Assembly: GCA_963576725.1 (NCBI GenBank)
Contig: OY755241.1
Span: forward strand, 1,364,001-1,428,000
Origin: Azorinus chamasolen
Taxonomy: Eukaryota; Mollusca; Bivalvia; Cardiida; Solecurtidae
DNA: 64,000 nt
Direction of reading: 5' to 3'
The notes under the pieces are model-generated. The model saw only the letters and a program-made list of their open reading frames with translations. It was not told the origin of the DNA and did not search any database. A program made the translations under genes and the position numbers. Shown here one piece after another: positions 42,441 to 56,900 of this stretch; position 1 is the stretch's first letter; each line of letters starts with the position of its first letter.

Positions 42441-45400
42441 GTAAGTGTGAATCTTGTTCATATTTGTTATCTTTTCAGGCATTCAAAAGCCTGCAATTAT
42501 CAGACATACTGTTTTCTAACTCGGACAATGCAGATTTCTGGTCGTTTTGTCAACCTGCCAGTCGTCTAACTTAATTTTCATAGGAACCGAGAAGTGGTTT
42601 TCGTTAACATTTATTATATTTCGAGACTATTCTAAAGAGTCGTGTATTTCTTTATAGAAGTGGGACTCAACTATTTGCGAGATGGACTCGGATGGGGATG
42701 GTCGAACCAATGGGGAGGAACTGGGTGATCCAGATTGCACGTGGACCCCTGGTACCCAGCCTTCCGTAACTACTGGCCTGTCACACCCAGGTAAAACATC
42801 ATATGTTGAAAAAATTAGAACATATGTGGCATCTTTATTCGTATAATGAATGATCATTTTAACTCTTTAGAATCGTCTCTAAAGTGTGGTCACAACATAG
42901 GGTTAGGTGAGTAGGGGTGGAAACTATTCTTTGTAATGTTGTAATTTACTCATCTTATCATGGCCTCTGAGTACTCATTAGATTAAACAATAATATTATG
43001 TATTATATTACCATCGCAAACAACGAAGACCCCTACCAGAAGGTGCGATTCAATGTACCGCCAGACCTGGACATTCCCTTTGGCAATGTTTTATGAAACA
43101 GATCTATGTTGGTTCACAAACAAAGCAGACCCTGATCAGACGCCTCACACATGAGCCGTCTGGTTTTGGTTTACTCTGTTTGCATATATTCCAAAAGCTG
43201 TGTCTGCAGAGTAAAGCGTTATACGGTGTTATACAGTTTTGCTCCTGCTGAAGTTACTGTGCCAAACCGCTTGAATCCTGCTGAAATTAAAGTGTCAAAC
43301 AGTTTGGATCATGCTGATGATGATCATGCCAATGATGATGCTGACTTGGATTTGTTTTTATTCACAGGCATCTGCGATCCTTGGGATTCCGCAGCCTGTC
43401 GTGGTAAAAACGATTTTGTTAACTGTGAGGCGCTCTGTGATGCTGTTTACGAGGAAGGTAGATATATGACCAATGCCCTTTTTCTGAACAACTGTATAGC
43501 CAAAAGATAAAAGTAGTATGCACTACTTAGTCATGTGATGATATCATAATTGTTTTCACTGATGTAAGCAATGTAGACTCCATGCTTATCAGTGTAGACT
43601 ACAGCGTCAGATTTAGGTTTAAATATTTAAACGCGTATACTGACTGAAGCAATTTTTCATTTTGAGGGACGTTTCAGCAATATTTATTTTTGTCGATATG
43701 ACCTTTGGAATTTAACAATGCAGGAGATCATATGACTCTCTAAGAACCCTCTGGTCAAAGTATTCACTGTTTGCACGTGTCCCTTTTAACTCTTTACATG
43801 ATAGGGGTGCATGTTAATACCTTTGCAAACTGAGTAGACTATAACTGACTGTAGAAGTCTATCACTGTTAACTCTTTACTCCATAAACGCGCATTTTGTC
43901 ACATTTGCAAAAAGAGTAGACCCTGATCAGACAATTGTAGGAGATGTTTGATCAAGGTCTGCTCAGTTTGCTTATGGAATGATAGAACGTTTGTTAATAT
44001 TTAATGAAAACATGTGAGATGCGAAAATGAAATACATGTATGTTGCTTTTTCTGATATTCAAATATTTCCGACATATCGGTACAAATGTACATATCTTTT
44101 AACCCTTCGCTTGCTATTCATGTCAATATACCTACCTGTAAATAGTGAAGACCCAGATGAGACAGCTCCTGCAGGAGCTGTCTCATCAGGGTCTGCACTA
44201 TTTACAGGTTGATTGTGCAACCAGTGCACTGCACAGCAGTGATTGCACAGTGAAATACTTGTACACAGTGAAGATATATGTAATTATACAACATGGCATG
44301 GGTAAAGAAGGAGAAATGTATTTTAAAATTCAGCAAGAGAAGGGTTAATGTTTGTCTTTTTTATCTGATAAGTGATTGTGAGCTGCAACAATGCTTTGAA
44401 ACACATTTTATCTTTAGTTCTTTTCTTCAACAATATTCAGGAGTTTTCCGCCATACCGAGACCCTGTCGACTCCTGTCAGCGTACCCAGCCAGACCATGA
44501 CATACAAATGTATGGTGTTTGACTTTCCTACCGACGGGGACTACCACCTGGTGGCGCTCGCCGCCCAAGTGGACAACTTTGCTCTAGTGAAACACATAAC
44601 AGTGCTCGGTTGCAGTGGTGACGGTACGAACGTAGAAACAATGACTTTCACTTGTGCATATTGCAATATACATATACTTAGAAAGATGTATAAATTACAC
44701 ATTTTTAATGGCATCGACGTGAGACTACGTCCTTTGTATCCATTGCTTACGCAAAGAACACAACACATTCAGTCCATTAATATTCGAGCTGTAACAAATA
44801 CTTACCTCTTTCCCTGATGAATAATAATGTAAGAAATTATTACATCATTAATATTTATTTGCTGAAGTTTAATAATGTAAACTTGTCAAGGAAACATTTT
44901 GCTTTGACAAAAACTCGATAGAATCAGATCTATATCGTGTCATAGGCAAACAGCTAGTCCCTGATAAGACGGCTTTATAGGAGCCGTCTGATCTGGATCA
45001 GTTCTGTTTGCAAATCCGTAAAGAGCGCAAATGAAGGAAATGGTTAAATTAATATCCACAGGGAAATGGTTAAGCGATGAGAGACGGTTTTTTGTAGCAG
45101 TTTATACAACATAATCGTATGTACTTATCGAAAACGCGTGTATTGTTGACACATTGATACAGTCTCGTGGATAAGGCACCCGCTTCGGCCTGCCTGGGAC
45201 TCGTTCTGGTATGATCAATTCTTCAGCCCTCAGTCAATTAACCCATTCCCTCTTCTATGTTTATTCTAAATTACAATACCTACTGAATATTCATGGACAA
45301 GGTGGAAGGAGGAACATTGTATCCATTTTAGAAAGTAAAGAAACATATCTATTTAATTTCATAAGCGAACGGAGCAGACCCTGATCAGACGGCTGATCTG

Positions 45401-48400
45401 GGTCTACTCTGTTTGCAAATGCATGAACATGCGTTTATATGAGGGAAAGGGTTAAAGAATATATACCGATTGTCTGGCATCAAGGAAAACATTTGCTAGA
45501 TCATAAGGTGTCGCAGAAACCAAATAGCCTGACCCTAATAGTAGTGGTGACACTATAAAAATTAAACAAGTCACCCTTGTTTTACAGAGCCAAATTATTC
45601 TCGGAATGGGTGACATGAGATACAATGGTTTACTTAGTGTTTTAAGACTAAACTATTTCCCTCATTAATATTCATTTAAGAAATAATTACATCATAATTT
45701 AAAGTTTAATGCATGTTTATAATGACACGTGATTAGAAGCAATTTTGGTCATGGCAGGAACTGTAAAATAATTCCATATTATTTCGGAAGTACACGAAGC
45801 AGACCCTGAGCAGACGTAGTTTAAACATATTTTATTTCCATTCTATACATATATTGGAAATGGGGATGGGTCACAAGTTCTGACAACGTTAGTTTCGACC
45901 CTCCCCTACAAAACTGTGTACAATCAAAATGCAATGGCGATTTCTACATGACATACAGCTAGTAATCACATAACAAAACAAAGTGAAAAAAAAATGAAAA
46001 CGAGAAAGAATGTGTAGGAGAATGACAGACAAAGGATAAAGAGGAGAATAGGGGAGTGTAAGAGAAGAGAAGTTGCATGTTAGAGAGAAAGACAGAGTAT
46101 AAAAACTATCATTGAATCAAGCAAATGATCAGACGACTAAAGCATTTGATGTTGAATACATAAATTAAGAAAGACACATTTGAGGTAAAGATTCAAATTT
46201 AAATTAAAATCTCCCAGTTTGTTTAATGTAAGCATGCACGGCAGAAAAAAGTGTTTTATTGTCATCATCACTCAATTCTAATTTACCGAACAACAAAGTA
46301 TCCGTGTTTAGAGGGTGGTAATTTCGCGTGGCATTAAAAAGGTTTAATCTCTGTTCTTGGAAAATTCTACATCTAAAGAAGTAGTGATGTGCATCTTCAA
46401 TTTCATTTGAGCAATTACACATTGGGTTTGGGTTAAGGTGATTATTAAATAAATCACTGTTCAAATTGCTACAGTGGTTTCTTATTCTAGCGTGCATTAC
46501 AGATAAACGTCTATCTCCAAAACAATAAAAGGATGGAACAAAACAATTATTTGGGCTATAAGAGCTATCGCGTAAGCCTTTCTTAAAAGAACTCAAAGTA
46601 TTTGAATTTCTGATATCAGTGTTAATATTGTTCCATAAACCTATTGACGATGGAATACACGAATGTTTTGAAATAGTTGTTCTAGTAAATGGAACTTCGG
46701 TGTTTCCTCGATTTCGCAAAGCATAGTGGGTTATCTCCCCTACACTGGGTGGTAACAAGTCGCTTATATATGATGGAACCATATTATGATGAGTTTTGTA
46801 CATGAAGGATAATTTCTGCACTTTACGTCTTCTTGAAAGAGAATCCCATCCACATTCACGATAGAGATTGTCAAGGGATACAGATCTGGTGAGTCCAGTT
46901 ACAATACGAGCGGCTTCATTTTGCATTTTTTCCAAAGACTCTGAGCAATGTATAGAACAGCCATCCCAAACTATTGAAGCATATTCCAGTATTGGCCGAA
47001 CATAAGATATATATATTTGATTCAAAGAATGTCTATTCAAAGTAAATTTAAGTTTCTTCATTATTCCAATTGTTTTTGATGCTGATTGTAATATATTGTC
47101 AATATGGTTATTCCACTGGCCATTTGAAGTCAAGGTTACTCCTAAGTGCTTATGTGATTCAACAAATTTAATGTTAGAATCTTCAAAAATAAGATTTGGA
47201 TGCACAACATCATTTTTACAAAGCGAAAACATCATTGCTTCAGTTTTATTGGGATTAAAACTGACAAGCCACGTCTTTGCCCAAGCTGAAATTAATCTTA
47301 GATCGTGGTTTAACATACCCTCAATATCATTTAAATTAGAGGCAGAAATGTACAACGAACTATCATCTGCAAATAATCTGGTTAAACTCAGTAGAGAGTT
47401 CGATATATCATTAACATATATTAAGAATAAAAGAGGCCCTAACACAGATCCCTGAGGAACACCGGCTGATAAAGTCTTTATATCAGAATTTGAAGATCGA
47501 AGAACAACTTTTTGAGATCTATTGTTCAGATAATTAGAAATCCATGACAAAAGGTGTCCGTTTATGCCATTTTCCTGTAATTTAAAGATGAGGCCTTTAT
47601 GCCACACTCGATCAAAAGCCTTAGAAATGTCACAAAACACCATACAAGAATACTGTTTTTTATCAAAGGACTGGCATATATGATGTACTATATCAATCAG
47701 TTGATATACAGTTGAATGATTAGGAAGGAACCCAGATTGATATTTATAGATGAGGTTATTTTCAAAGAAAAAGTTGTACATATGTTTGAAGACAATTCTT
47801 TCGAACACCTTACCACAACAGCTGATTAGTGAAACAGGTCTATAGTTTGATGGTAATGATTTATCCCCCTTTTTGAACAGTGGAATTACATTTGCTATTT
47901 TCCAAGAATTTGGAAAAACACCTTCATTTAGAGATCTATTAAAAAGTATTGCAAGTGGTTTCGATATTGATTTTACTGATCCTTTAAGCATTCTGTGTGA
48001 AATTCTGTCTGGTCCTGACGCTTTGTCTACAGCAAGTGAAATGATAATTTCTTCGATCTCAGTTTCAGAAATATCAATATTTGTCAATCTATTTCCAGTT
48101 TTAGGTGACAGCGGAGGAAGACGAGCATTTTTATCATCTATATTAGATATTGAAACAAAATAATTATTTAAACAATCAACCTTTTGTTTCCCTGATATGG
48201 ACCATTGGAGTTCTCCGCTGGGCCCAGTTTCGTACGACGGCGGTATATTTGATGGGCAGCTATTCTTTTTTATAAAGTGCCGAATAATATTCCAGAACCT
48301 TTTTTATTATTTGTTCTTAATCCTTCTAGATTATGTTCCAATGAGTTGAAAAATGTTTGCTTTGCATGTTTTTTCATAGTATTGACCTTATTACGAACAT

Positions 48401-50874
48401 GCTTATACCTATTAATATCATGCTGTTTCTTGGTTCTAAACGCTATTTTTTTAAGCCTATCTCTTACTCTACATGCTTTACGTAATTCAGAATCGAACCA
48501 AGGTTTATCGTCTTCGCGAACTGTAATTATCTGTGATGGAATACATTCATGAACAAATTGGTGAAATGTTTCAGTAAACAAATCACAAGCCTCATTAACC
48601 GAGCCATCATTATGACACTGCCAATCAAAAGACGATAATTTTGCATTTAAAAAATCAAAATTGGCCCTTTTGTATAAGTATACTTTTCTTTCAAAACTAC
48701 CCTTTATTTCATATGGAAAAGGTAAATGAATATATGTAGCACTATGATCGCTTATATCAGGTGGTACTGTTAATGTCCCAGAGTCCTCATATAGCATGTC
48801 AGAAGGGATAATAATAGGATCTAGTTGTGCATTAAGTCTTGTTGGTGATTTAATAGTATTGATCATAGAATTTGTTAACATAATATCCTTCAGATTTCGC
48901 CTAGTATAATTTAACAAATCTTCATTAAAATCTCCAAGTAAAATGACGTTCATGGATAATTCATATGCCTTCTCAATATTACGATTAAGATTAACAAAGA
49001 AGTCAACATCAGATGTCTTAGGACTATAAAAGGTTCCAATCAAATATGAGGTTTTGTTAACTTTGACCCTTATCCAGATGGATTCAGTACAAAATTGTTC
49101 AAGATCAGGAACTCTTTCATAAATCAAATTAGACGATAGGTAAATAAGTATCCCCCACCATGATTCGTTCTATCTTTTCTAAAAGGACAACTAAACATTT
49201 CAGACAAACATAAGAATTCATCTGAGACATTTACATCTAGATGAGTTTCTGTGAAACATAATATATCAAAATCAGCAAAGTTATCTCGGATGAATTCTAA
49301 TTTATGTCGTATACTTCTAATGTTGCAATGTAAGATAGATAGATTATTTGTATCCGATTCAATCGGTCCTGGGTTAGACTCAATATCCCCTGCTTGCATT
49401 AGCAAAATAGTCAGTAGAACAGCATAAAACATAGTAAACAAAACGTTCTCTAACAACAGAGAACGCGTCTGAGAATAAATTAAACATAATCGAGAAGTTA
49501 AACAACTTTACCCTCACATGCGTCTTTCTATAAAAGCAATATCTCCTGCCATGGAACAGACCAATGGAACATCTCCAACTTAATAAATCATTACCCATTA
49601 GGTAATAAAAATAGTATCAATATTGATATATCCATTGGGTCTGGTCCACTGCAGGATGGAGTCGTCTGATCACGTGTTGTATGAGAATAATGAACAAATG
49701 AGAGATTGAACTGAGCAGACGTCTGCTACTCTGTTAAAAAAGAATGGAAAATGTATCTAAGAGGAAACAATAAGACAATGATCCTCTACCGTGCTGTGAG
49801 TAACAGTGTGGTAATAGTGTCATACAGCAGCAAGTTAAAGGTAATGAAATGAATATTGTAAAAATTGCCACAGAGAATGGTTGACATAACTTAGAGCTGT
49901 GTTCGTTGTTTCAGGATTCCCAGAGCCCCCCGGTGACGTACACGAATGCCGGATGAATTGGGACTGTGGCACATTCCTTTTCCACTGGACCATGGGAGAC
50001 AGTGACATCTGTCTTCATCCTGATGCCGGCATGAGAATAGGAAACAACAATGGCGCATATAAGAGGGGGGTGATTGAGGTAGCTACAAGTACATATACAG
50101 CCTATTTGTGAAGGAACGTTGGTGTCTTTAACCCTTTAACTCCCAAACAAAACAAAATAAACTCGTCTAAAGCATGTTACATTGTGTGTGTTGTGTGTGT
50201 ACGTGTTGTGTGTTTGAGTATGTGTGTGTGCGTTAGCGCATACATGCGCGCGTGTACGTTGGGTGCACATTGCTTTCGGTACGTGCGTGCGTTGGGAGGT
50301 TCTTGCTAAATAAAAAATATATATATGCGGGTTAAAACCTTTTGACTACAGTGCAGACCCTGATTAAAGGGTTCCTCTAGTAGACTTCTGATCTGGGTGT
50401 ACACTGTATATAAATGTCTCATGTATGAGATTTTAAAATGTGATTGGTTACACGCGCATGCTCTTAATGCAGAATGCGAGTACTGCAGAAAGCTCCCAGA
50501 GGAGTTTCATAGGATATTTAATCCGTTCAGCCTTGAATATCCAACCAGTGTTTGAGTCCACTTGATAGGAAAGGTTTAAACTTGCTAGGTTCGGAGGGAG
50601 GTGGGAAGGGCTAGAAAGTGACAGTGAGAGAGAGAGAGAGAGAGACAGGGATGGAGACCAAAGAGACATAGATAGAGGCAGATAGAGGGGAGGAATAAGA
50701 AAGATAGAAAGAGAGAAAAAAGAATGAAAGAAAGAGAGAAAGAAAATTATGGCAAAGAAAGAGAAAGGAAGAAGGGGAGGACGAAAGAAGAATAGGGAGA
50801 CGGTTGGATAGATAGAGGGAGATATTGAGTGGGATAAAATAAGTAAGTGGAGTGAGTGAGAGAGATAGATAGAG

Positions 50875-50923
<49 letters not shown>

Positions 50924-53900
50924 TTTGAGATACATACAGATTAATGTCTATGGTTTCCCGGCTACAGATTCACCTGTACAATGCTGGCGACGCTACTGCG
51001 GAAGATCAGTCTGGTATCAATTTCTTCTTGACACCAAACAGACGGACATACGATGCTGCTGTATTCTTGTTCGGACAAGCAACACTGAACATTCCACCGG
51101 GAGAAGAAGACTACGTGGTCAATGGAGGATGCAGTGCGGACTGTACTGGAGCCGAAATGACCGGACCGATAAATGTCACCGCAGCCTTCAATCACATGCA
51201 TGACACTGGTAGGTGGTTTCATGTTTAAACCTTAAGAGCGGAAACCGAGTATGTAAGACATTTGCTAATGGAGCCATTCGATCAGGGTCTGCTAATGGAG
51301 CCATTCGATCAGGGTCAGCGTCTTTTGTCATAAAAATCATTTTCGTCAGTGTTATTTTTGATACACCCTTTTGTTTAATTTATGATCAGAAACAGAGGAG
51401 ACGGTGTTAATTATTCAACAGTCTACTGTTTATGGACACCAATGGTGCAGATCCTGATCAAAGGGCTCGCCCAGGAACACGTTGATCTGGGTCTACACTG
51501 TTGGAAAAGTTCATATACTCGGTTAACCAGTGTAACTCCCTTGCTCTTACGAGAAACTTTACTGAAGCTATGCTTTCAGATGTCATTTATAAATGCTTAG
51601 TTGATGTAAAATCAAGAGAGTACATTCTTTGTCATGTATACACACAGTATACTTACTTAAAATGTAGAGGCTACATTCGTCGTCATGCATACAGCTAACG
51701 CCCAGAAGTTACATTCTTTGTCATGTACACATACAGTATACTTACTTAGTGAAACATTTAGGGGCTACACTTCAACTCAATTCTTTATTTGCGAGTATGC
51801 CTCCTGCCCATACACAAAAGGCGTATCATACATAATGGAAACACATTGAAGGGTAAAGGAGCAGATAATATATATTCAAAACACAGACCTACCCTCAGAA
51901 AACCACATTTTCCCTATGGAAATGTATATTTATACTTATAGTTGCAAACATTGTATATCTAGACCAGACGGTTCCCATGGAACCGTCGATCCTGAGTTAC
52001 AATATTTGGCAATAAAGGACACATGTCGCTTAAAATTTACATGTACTTTTATATTGGTACAATACAATTCTACCGTGCCCCTTCATTTACAATACTGAAG
52101 CATTGCAGACACAGAACTTCAAGACAAACCAAACTGCCTCCATCCCCATTGTTTGGCATGCTTTTATCCACCATCATTCACAGAAATGTTTTGGATGTAA
52201 ACAGCGCAGATCCGGGTCTCATATATCCAAAAGCAGTGTGGCAGTTTAATGTTGTAGTTTTAATGCAGCTTAATGTTTTATTAATCTTAATTAATTTAGA
52301 CTTAATGCAGTTTAATATTAAGTATTATTGATCTTTAACACAGGTGGAAGCTTAATGCAGGGTGAAAGTCATGCAGAAAGCTCTTCTAGGAGCTTTCTGT
52401 ATGCCTTTCAACCTGCATTAGGCAGCCACTTGCCTACAAAGACATGAATTCCTCATTGCTAAATTTCGTAGTATCGAGTTTTTACTGTAGTAACCATGCA
52501 TGTATATCTCAAGCAAATGTTTATATACATGTAATGAACAAGTCATCAAGAAATGATATTCATCTTCAATACATTCGTCACATTAAAGACAGTGTCAAAA
52601 ATATATTGCAATGCTGTAATGTTGTCCTTTTGCATTCGTCAGACAGTCAAAAGAACTTCTACACATCTAGTACAGAGATGTACTCTTCAATGCCATATGG
52701 TTGTTTAAATATTAGATACAGTTAGACCTCTCTTAACCGGAATTCTAGTAGAGAATAATTTAGATACTTAAGCCAGGTGACTGCTTAATGCAGGGTGAAA
52801 GTCATGCAGAAAGCTCCTCTAGGAGCTTTCTGCATGACTTCCATCCTGCATTAAGCTGTCACCTGTCTCCAAGACCGATATTTATACTAAATTTAACGTC
52901 CGGTTAAGAGAGGTTTTACTGTCCGATAAGAGAGGTTTTACTGTAGTAGCACAATTTACTTGACCTCCTGTGTTGCATATGTTGATCAATTTTATTTGCA
53001 GCGACTTAAATATCAACATATGCAAATTTGGAGGTCATGTAAATTGTTTATAAATACAAACAATGGGTGAGTATGGACACGTTGTGCCCTCCGCACACAG
53101 CAAAATTGTTTGCAAACAAATTTAATCTGAGGACTGTGACCCAAGTTTTGTATCCAAGTCTGTCAAAATACATTAACATTTCATAGCAAACTTGACGCAT
53201 GCACCCTTTCGCTTGGACACTGTCCTTAAGCAATATCTGACACACTTCTTTGTCGCATATATAGACATTGGGAAGCGTCCAGTATCGCCCACCATTGAGT
53301 GATTACACGCATGTATATTTGCATTCAGAAGCCTTTTACATGCATGAATATGAATATTTTCAATACCTGACATATTTATCGTGCCCCACATTTCGGAACC
53401 GTACCCCAGAATGGGAGAAATTTAGCAGTAATCAATTTAATAAAATAATGTATGGTAGACATGAATGATGATTAAATGTGTCAAACATACATAAAAGGAC
53501 TTTCTTGGCTTTGGTTGTAGTTGAGACTGACATCTTATACAAGGAGAGTCTGTTTGTAAACTGCATGCCTACGTACGTAAAACCACTAACCACGTCAAAA
53601 GTGTTGCTATTATACCTTCACTTTTTTCATTGCGCTTCCACCTCTTTTAAACGCAGTGACCTTTGTTTTTGTTATATTTACCGTCAATTTAACTGTTTAC
53701 AAAACCTTTGCAACATATTTAGCTGTTTTTACAGTCCAACAACTGTGTCTGCTATTAAGGCAATATCGTCAGCAAACATAGGCAGAAGTATTTCAACCGT
53801 ATTTTGAACATAGCTGCACACCACATATGTCATAATTTCAAAGGATTGTATACACTTCATTGATATTTGGCTTAAATTGTCTTTAATTGAATCGATTTAA

Positions 53901-56900
53901 AAACTTTACCATTTATGATATTTTTCTGTAAAACCTTATACAATATACACTGGTAAACTGAATCGAAAGCCTTCTGATGTGTGCGTTATGAACTGTAGTA
54001 AAACCCGATCTAAAGCCAGACATTCACACATCTTGTTGTATATCTCAACATAAAATGTCACCCGTCTTGTGTTAACTTTACTAACGATATCCAATAAGAC
54101 TAACCCTCTATAGTTGTTTGTAGAGTTTATATTATATAGTACCGGTATATAATATATGTGACCAGGATATTCACCGTTGGCAAAATCCTATTAAACATAT
54201 TACACAAAAATGCAACAGTAAAGATGTAACATTTTGAGGCTACAGTTTGACCTGCATTAAGCTTCCACCTACATTATTACAGATCCATAATAAGACCTCT
54301 GGTTGATGGCCGCTTAACCGTTTACCTGATAGAAGCGGCTTTAAGCGTGTTTGATTTATTCCTCCGCTGAAGAAAATAGTTCAAATTCATACAGTCATGA
54401 ACATATTGCATAATAAATATTTTCTATATCCTAGTAGGTGGTAGCTTAAAGCAGGCTGAAAGTAAAGCAGAATGCGCCTTAAGGCGCATTCTGCTTTACT
54501 TTCAACCTGCTTTAAGTGGTCATATGTCTTCAAAACTAGAAACAGGCTATTGGGTAAAGGGTTAAGACAAGTTACTGTAGTTCAAAAGTATCGTACATGT
54601 ATTGTAAACACTAAACAGGCTACATCTGAACTACTATGACACTGTTTTATATTGACCCTGGTTGGAACAGTCTTAGCTCGCCGTCTATCAAAGTTTCTCT
54701 GGTAATCTTTTGTGATACGCTAAATGTGAGCAAATACTACAATAGGTTTCTCTAGTATTTTGCACGGATACGCAACAATGAGCATATACATGTACTACAA
54801 TACTGTCACTGTCTAGTACATTGGTAGCTGGCTGTCTATTTAGACTTCTGTTGTGTTCTTTCAGTGACACAACTGTGAGTAAATACTACAATACAGTAGT
54901 CTTAAGCGGCCATCAAATTCACGTGTAGTTTTTGCACTGCATTAAGCAACCATCTGCTTTTTAAGACATACAGTAAAACCCCGCTAATGCGACCACCTAA
55001 AAGAGTATAATTCTGGGTGCTAGATGCAGGTGGTAGCTTAATGCAGGACAAAAGTAAGGCAGAAAGCTCCTATGGGAACTTTCTGCATTACTTTTGTCCT
55101 GCATTAAGCAACCACCTGTTTAAAAAGACACCCATGTTTATTCATTAAGTGGTCGCATTAGAGGGGTTCTACTGTAGTACCCAGTTGTTAGGAAAGTAGT
55201 ATACATGTCTTTGTGAAGTATATAATACCCAGATAAATGAATTGACACTTAGGAAGGTTATGCTGTAGTTTCTACTGACATTGTCCAAGACGTTCATTGC
55301 TCTCTGTCTCTAGGTGTCTCTGGTGTGTCTCAATGGATCGAGAATGAGCGTCGTGTCAACTATATTGCCTATGACGAGATGTTTAACTACGAAACCACAA
55401 AATATCACAAGTATGCAGCTACCAACTACCAAATTCTGCTCGGTTTTATATTCGTTTTTGAAAACTTCTATCTATGCCTATGTTTTTAAGGATTGATGAT
55501 ATAATGATTTGCACATGTCAGCTAATCCGGTCAGTAGACCTTTTTACCTAGTCTCCTCACATAAGAGAGACTGGTCATGGTGAGTAAAGATACGGAAAGA
55601 CTAGATTAAGAAGTAAAAGATTACACCATTAAAACCAGTAAATATGGAAAAATAGTCAAACAGGGAGAGCCACACACGAAATGACACCGCACCAAACACC
55701 ATCAAACAAGAAACGGTAAAGCCACAAGACAAAACATAACAGGACGCATATCAAGACGAAAAACATTAAACATTAAGCATATTAAACAGCAAAATTGACC
55801 GTAGGCTGAAAGCAGGAGTACCGCCTTGGAACGGCCAGCAACCAAAATAAGCTACTGGGGGACTTAAACCTGGTTTACGGGTACCCAACCTCGTCCTTAT
55901 CCCTCTTTCATCAAAGTCAAAGTGTAAATAAAATTCCCCCTCCAGACAACCGCCATCTGCAAAAGAAGTTTCAACCCTTAAAGTACATTTTTGATAAATC
56001 TGTTTCTTTACTTTCTAAAATGGCTTCTTAATCTGGTCTTGCGAACAAAGTAAACCCATATATGTTGACCTGCTTTGCTCTGCTTTGCCTATAAGAGCCG
56101 TCTGATCAGGGTCTACTCTATTTGTTAATGGAATTTGAAAAATCTGTTTCATTTCTTTCTTAAATTGCTACAATGTTCCACGTGCAATATTTTGGCCAAG
56201 AATATTCATTAGGTATCGAAATTTGGAGAACAAGCAAAGTGTTAATCAGTATTTATATTCAGCGGAATCTTCATGAATATTCGAAACGTAAACGGTTTAT
56301 GTCAGGTTTGAGTACTTTACAGGTTCGAGGAACCGTTGGTGATCAACCCAGGAAGCAGGTTAAACATGGAGTGCCACTACAACACCACAATGCGCAACAG
56401 GACGCAACATTTTGGCCTCAGTACCTATATGGATGAAATGTGTTTTGGGTATTTAATGTACTACCCAAAAGAGAACCTGCCTTTACCAGGTACATATAGT
56501 TAGCCTACGGTTTTAATCGCATCTGGAAAAAGAGTAGACCCTGATCATACGGCTCCTTCAGGCCATGCTTTCTACTTATCAATTGATATAAAGCTGAGTA
56601 TAAAACAATGTCATTCTTCATGTGCTTTTTTAAAAATTTCTGTAAATATTCAGGATATTATTTATTGTATGAAAAGTCATGGAGTAAATAATACAGTAAA
56701 GCCTCTCTATATGTTTTATATGTGTGAAGGGTTGAAATGATTGTGATAAATATTTATCACAATGGTTTTAAGTAGTGACTTTTATAGAGGCGTCAAAGGG
56801 CGTCAATATGCGGTAATGGGTTAAACAGACTTTAACCCATTCCCTCATACTGACGACTTTTGACGACTCTTTAAAAGCCACTTTGTGAAATCATTGTGAT

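Larger units (their letters stand above)
45817..49710 (-). mobile_element. Near full-length CR1-like LINE with 2A-like motif
   Basis: 3,894 bp on the minus strand, flanked by a perfect 11-bp direct repeat CTGAGCAGACG (45806-45816, 49711-49721). Order: 5' UTR, hydrophobic leader plus GDIESNPGP, apurinic-type endonuclease (TETHLD, GDFNEDL, ISDHSA), linker, reverse transcriptase (NYRPVSL, DISKAFDRVWH, GVPQGSVLGP, FADD), C-terminal Cys motif (CNCSNEIEDAHHYFFRC), 3' UTR ending ATAAAATATGTTTAAACTA. Only two single-base indels, in G5 (49152-49156) and A-run (about 48300) homopolymers, break the ORF. Inserted in a MITE within the gene B intron, antisense to the gene. Confidence 0.88.
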
